From Planctomycetota bacterium (GTDB taxonomy: Bacteria; Planctomycetota; J058; J103): a stretch of 9,124 nt of DNA. How positions within the stretch are numbered: position 1 is the first letter of the stretch; each line of letters starts with the position of its first letter. The stretch is taken from contig RFJN01000110.1 in the NCBI GenBank assembly GCA_003694875.1, positions 1-9,124 on the forward strand. The letters run 5' to 3'. A program made the translations under genes and the position numbers. Under the pieces are notes generated by a model. That model made no database searches and was not told the origin of the DNA. It saw only the letters and a list, made by a program, of their open reading frames with translations. Of this stretch, positions 6,455-9,124 are shown one piece after another.

Positions 6455-7888
6455 GTGGGACGCTCGGGCCTCGAGGCGTCGCTCGAACCGTGGCTTTCGG
6501 GGGTCAGCGGCGGGCAGCTCGTCGAGCGCGATCGGCGCACCGGCCGCTACCGCGTGGTGAGCGAGCAGCCCCCGATTCCCGGGCGCGACGTGCGGCTGCA
6601 CGTCGACGCCGCCCTGCAGCGACAGCTCGAGCGGATCCTCGACGAGGCGGTCGAGCGCGCCGGCGGCCGCGGGGGCGCGGCGGTGCTGCTCGGGGCGCGC
6701 ACCGGGGCGGTGCGGGTGCTCGCGAGCAGCCCGCGCTTCGAGATCGACCGGATCGGCGCCGCGTACCGCCGCTGGCGGGACGATCCGCGCGCACCACTCG
6801 TGCACCGCGCGATCGCAGCGCAGCTGCCGCCCGGCTCGACCGTGAAACCGATCATGGTGCTCGCCGCGCTCGCGCAGGGGGGGCTCGTGCTCGACGGCGC
6901 GCCGGTGCGCGGCGATCGCCGCTTCGTGTGCCGGGGCTATCTCTACAACCGCCACGCCTTCCAGTGCCACGCGCGCTACGGCCACGGCCCGCTCACCCTC
7001 GCCGAGGCGCTCGAGCGCTCGTGCAACATTCCCTTCTACCGGATCGGGGAGGCGCTCGGGCCCGAGGCGCTCGCGACCTGGTACCGGCGGTTCGGCTTCG
7101 GGCGGCGCAGCGGCATCGATCTGCCGGGCGAGCGGCCCGGGCTCGTGCCGACCCCGCGCTGGAAGAGCCGGCGGCTCGAGGCGGCGCGATCGGCCGAGCG
7201 CCGGGCGCGCACGCGGCTGCTCGCCGCCCTGCGGGCCGGCGGCGGACCGTGGCGCGGCGCGCCCTGGCGAGCGCGGCTGGGCGCCGGTTCGCGCTGGGAC
7301 GCGCTGCAGCGCGCCGCACGCCGCTGGCGGCAGGCGGCGCGCTGGGCCGCGCGCTGCGAGGAGGACGGCGGCTGGCGCAAGGGCGACAGCCGCAACGCCG
7401 CGATCGGCCAGGGCAACGTGCTCGCCACGCCGCTGCAGCTTGCGGTGTTCGCCGCCGCGCTCGCCAACGGCGGACGACTCGTGCGCCCCGAGGTGGCCGG
7501 GCTGCGGCTCGAGGCGTCGGCGCACCGCGCGCCCGAGCTGGCGCTCGAGCCGGCCGGTCTTGCGGTGGTACGCGAGGGGATGCGGCTCGTGACCTCGGGC
7601 GCGCACGGCACCGCGCGGCCGAGCGTGCTGCGGCGGGCCGACACCGCGATCGACGAGGCCACGATCGCGCTGTGGCGACACGCGTACGCCAAGACCGGCA
7701 CCGCGCAGGCGGGCGCGGTCTCGCACGCCTGGATTGTGGGCTGGCTGCCCGCGCCCGCCGCCGGCGACGAGCCGCTCGCGTTCTGCGTGCTCGTCGAGGG
7801 GATCGCCTCGGGGGGAGGCGGCTCGGTGGCAGGGCCGGTCGCCGCCCGCATGCTGCGGCTCGCGGTGGCGCGGGAGGGTGCGCCGTGA
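6455..7888 (+). CDS. mrdA: Penicillin-binding protein 2, transpeptidase part after the TAG
   Basis: Catalytic half of PBP2, in frame with the part starting at 5555 (residue numbers below count from there). All three active-site motifs are intact: Ser428-x2-Lys in PPGSTVKP (Ser codon 6836-6838), Ser489-Cys-Asn in ERSCNIPFYRIG (7019-7027), and Lys713-Thr-Gly in YAKTGTAQ (7691-7699). The linker motif GRSGLE and the downstream IGQGNVLATPLQLA are also typical. The first possible start after the TAG is GTG at 6455, with no ribosome site and no membrane anchor. A product made alone would stay in the cytoplasm and be useless for wall synthesis, so this is best read as part of one gene. About 66 Arg/Ala/Trp-rich residues (7169-7366) are extra between the SxN and KTG motifs. 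The TGA stop overlaps the rodA start (GTGA). Confidence 0.87.
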   Translation: MGRSGLEASLEPWLSGVSGGQLVERDRRTGRYRVVSEQPPIPGRDVRLHVDAALQRQLERILDEAVERAGGRGGAAVLLGARTGAVRVLASSPRFEIDRIGAAYRRWRDDPRAPLVHRAIAAQLPPGSTVKPIMVLAALAQGGLVLDGAPVRGDRRFVCRGYLYNRHAFQCHARYGHGPLTLAEALERSCNIPFYRIGEALGPEALATWYRRFGFGRRSGIDLPGERPGLVPTPRWKSRRLEAARSAERRARTRLLAALRAGGGPWRGAPWRARLGAGSRWDALQRAARRWRQAARWAARCEEDGGWRKGDSRNAAIGQGNVLATPLQLAVFAAALANGGRLVRPEVAGLRLEASAHRAPELALEPAGLAVVREGMRLVTSGAHGTARPSVLRRADTAIDEATIALWRHAYAKTGTAQAGAVSHAWIVGWLPAPAAGDEPLAFCVLVEGIASGGGGSVAGPVAARMLRLAVAREGAP

Positions 7889-8988
7889 GCGGGGCCCGGG
7901 AGCGCACGAGTTGGAGCTGGCTGTGGCTGGGCGCGCTCGCGCTCGCGGTCACCGCGATCGGTGTGGCCTACATCACGAGCGCGTCGTGGAACCCGCGCAC
8001 CGGCCGCTACGACGGCTTCGGTCGGCGGCAGCTCGCGTTCGGGTGTGTGGGGCTGCTCGTCTACGTGGTCATGGTGCACCTGCCGCGCCGGTGGTGGAAC
8101 CGCCATGCGGAGTGGCTGTATCTCGGCGTGCTGGCGCTGCTCGCGGGGCTGCCGTTCGCGGGCATGCTCGCCAACGGGGCGCGCAGCTGGTATGCGCTCG
8201 GGCCGGTGAAGTTCCAGCCCGCCGAGCCCATGAAGATCGTGCTGGTGGTGGCGATCGCGAAGCGCCTCGCGAGCGGACGCGGACTCGATCGCTGGTCGGG
8301 CTTCTTCGCGCCTTGGGCGATCGCGCTGCCGCCGCTCGCCCTCGTGGCGCTGCAGCCCGATCTCGGCACCGTACTCGTCTTCGTGCCCACGATCCTGTGC
8401 ATGGCGTTCGTGGCGGGGGTGCCGCTGCGGCGTTTTGCGTGGCTCGCGGTCGCGGCGGCGGTGCTCGCGCCCACCGCCTTCGTGTACGGGCTGGCGCCGT
8501 ACCAGCGCGCCCGTCTGCTCGTGTTCCTGCACCCGGAGTCCGATCCGCTCGGCGCGGGCTTCCAGCCCATGCAGTCGCGGATCGCGATCGGGGCCGGCGG
8601 GCTGTGGGGGGCGGGCTGGGGCCAGGGCTCGCAGACCCAGCTCGACTACCTGCCCGACAGCCACACCGACTTCATCTTCAGTGTCGTCGGCGAGGAGGGC
8701 GGGTTCGTGGTCGCGGGGCTGCTGCTGCTGTTGCTGCTCGCGCTGCTGCTGTCGTGTCTCGAGGTGGCCTGGCGTACCCGCGAGCCGTTCGGGCGGCTCG
8801 TGGTGGTCGGGCTCGCGGCGCTGTTCGCCGGGCAGATCCTCGTGAACGTGGGCATGACGATGGGGCTCGCGCCGGTGACCGGGATCACGCTGCCGCTGCT
8901 GAGCTACGGAGGCTCGTCGCTCGTGACGTGCTGGGCCGCGCTCGGGCTGGTGGGCAACGTGGCGCGCCGGCCGGGCCGCAGCTGGTAG
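7885..8988 (+). CDS. rodA: Peptidoglycan glycosyltransferase RodA
   Basis: SEDS-family polytopic membrane enzyme that polymerises lipid II into glycan strands, paired with PBP2. The 367 residues contain about ten hydrophobic segments. SEDS signatures occur in order: NGARSWYALG with KFQPAEPMK (97-117), QPDLGT (157-162), YQRARLLVFLHPESDPLGAG (206-225), the large extracytoplasmic loop with YLPDSHTDFIFSVVGEEGG (255-273), and LPLLSYGGSSLV (346-357). Asp262 in HTDF corresponds to the essential catalytic-site Asp of the family. The GTG start at 7885 overlaps the PBP2 stop and has GGGAGG at 7872-7877, 7 nt upstream, implying translational coupling and balanced production with PBP2. QPAEP replaces the more usual QPSE. 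Stop is TAG. Upstream extensions of this frame run through PBP2 coding sequence and are spurious. Confidence 0.96.
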   Translation: MSGARERTSWSWLWLGALALAVTAIGVAYITSASWNPRTGRYDGFGRRQLAFGCVGLLVYVVMVHLPRRWWNRHAEWLYLGVLALLAGLPFAGMLANGARSWYALGPVKFQPAEPMKIVLVVAIAKRLASGRGLDRWSGFFAPWAIALPPLALVALQPDLGTVLVFVPTILCMAFVAGVPLRRFAWLAVAAAVLAPTAFVYGLAPYQRARLLVFLHPESDPLGAGFQPMQSRIAIGAGGLWGAGWGQGSQTQLDYLPDSHTDFIFSVVGEEGGFVVAGLLLLLLLALLLSCLEVAWRTREPFGRLVVVGLAALFAGQILVNVGMTMGLAPVTGITLPLLSYGGSSLVTCWAALGLVGNVARRPGRSW

Positions 8989-9007
8989 CGGGCGGCGGCG
9001 GGCGCGC

Positions 9008-9036
9008 TTGACGCCCGGGCGTCGCGACCCGATCAT
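9008..9036 (+). promoter_or_regulatory. Candidate promoter for the gene at the right edge
   Basis: TTGACG (9008-9013, 5 of 6) and GATCAT (9031-9036, 4 of 6) are separated by 17 bp. The -10 sequence resembles the TATCAT used upstream of the coiled-coil gene. The predicted transcription start is near 9043, almost on the ATG at 9045, so the message could be leaderless. Confidence 0.45.
9010..9023. repeat. 14-bp perfect palindrome in the promoter spacer
   Basis: GACGCCCGGGCGTC is its own reverse complement and overlaps the end of the candidate -35, filling the first part of the spacer. It could be an operator for a dimeric repressor. With GGGCG at 9000-9004 it could also form alternative hairpins. 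There is no T tract, so it is not a good rodA terminator. Chance occurrence in GC-rich DNA is possible. Confidence 0.4.
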
Positions 9037-9044
9037 GCCGCGCC

Positions 9045-9124
9045 ATGGAACTCGATCTCGATCTCACCGGCTGTCTGGCGACCCGCATCGGGGCGGGGGG
9101 GGTGGAGCCGGACGAGTTCGCCGC
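9045..9124 (+). CDS. Start of an unidentified gene, 3' partial
   Basis: The ATG at 9045 opens a frame that runs to the window edge with no stop; 26 complete codons are visible. It starts MELDLDLTGCLATRIGAG and shows the GC-rich third positions of the neighbouring genes. No Shine-Dalgarno precedes it. The candidate promoter at 9008-9036 would start transcription almost at the ATG, fitting a leaderless message. The N-terminus loosely recalls glucose-6-phosphate isomerase of some bacteria, but too little is visible to assign it. An alternative ATG at 9035 in another frame gives poor codon use. Confidence 0.45.
   Translation, partial: MELDLDLTGCLATRIGAGGVEPDEFA

Noticed and set aside
3065..7726. 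A 1553-codon open frame on the - strand opposite mreB through PBP2
   Set aside because: It lies antisense to clearly recognised genes, has low-complexity Arg/Ala/Pro/His composition and no known motif. Long antisense frames are expected when the sense strand is this GC-rich and codon-biased.
4891..7884. Long + strand extension upstream of rodA in its frame
   Set aside because: It runs through mreC, mreD and PBP2 coding sequence and gives Arg/Ala-rich nonsense. RodA homology starts at the GTG at 7885 with a good ribosome site.
7036..9036. A 666-codon - strand frame opposite PBP2 and rodA
   Set aside because: It is antisense to rodA, which is certain, and has Arg/Pro/Gln-rich low-complexity composition with no recognisable domain.

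Overview
The window is very GC-rich bacterial DNA (by eye well above 70% GC). All supportable genes lie on the + strand. It reads as a chromosomal cell-envelope region: the end of an apolipoprotein N-acyltransferase gene (lnt), a two-gene unit encoding a membrane-anchored coiled-coil protein and a small membrane protein, the full elongasome cluster mreB-mreC-mreD-PBP2-rodA, and the first codons of another gene at the right edge. I see no mobile element, CRISPR array, tRNA or rRNA. The tail of MreB (the VARGTAIFLENLD stretch and the acidic C-terminus) and the style of the coiled-coil protein suggest Planctomycetota or a neighbouring lineage. That placement rests on recalled resemblance, not a search.

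Layout. Positions 3-1505: lnt, missing its N-terminus. Positions 1506-1663: a regulatory gap with three 11-bp direct repeats of a PhoB/OmpR-type half-site, then a near-consensus sigma70-type promoter (TTGACA, 16 bp, TATCAT). Positions 1664-2533 and 2549-2791: the coiled-coil and small membrane proteins, followed by a hairpin terminator at 2850-2874 and a C-rich, G-poor stretch. Positions 3119-8988: mreB, mreC, mreD, PBP2 and rodA. mreC/mreD and PBP2/rodA overlap by GTGA, and mreD/PBP2 are 3 nt apart, so mreC through rodA look like one translationally coupled unit. Positions 8989-9044: a short gap with a second promoter-like pair and a 14-bp palindrome, placed so that the next mRNA could be leaderless.

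Function. MreB filaments, the MreC/MreD membrane scaffold, the RodA glycosyltransferase and the PBP2 transpeptidase together form the complex that inserts peptidoglycan during rod elongation. The upstream coiled-coil protein has the same broad topology as MreC (N-terminal membrane anchor, coiled coil, C-terminal beta domain) and is a candidate envelope scaffold.

The main oddities are an in-frame TAG stop inside the otherwise intact PBP2 reading frame (6395-6397), an extra segment of about 66 residues in the PBP2 transpeptidase domain, and a very strong leucine codon-context rule: CTC before G, CTG before other bases. No wholly new multi-gene system is evident. The coiled-coil/small membrane protein pair with its repeat-bearing promoter is the least explained part.
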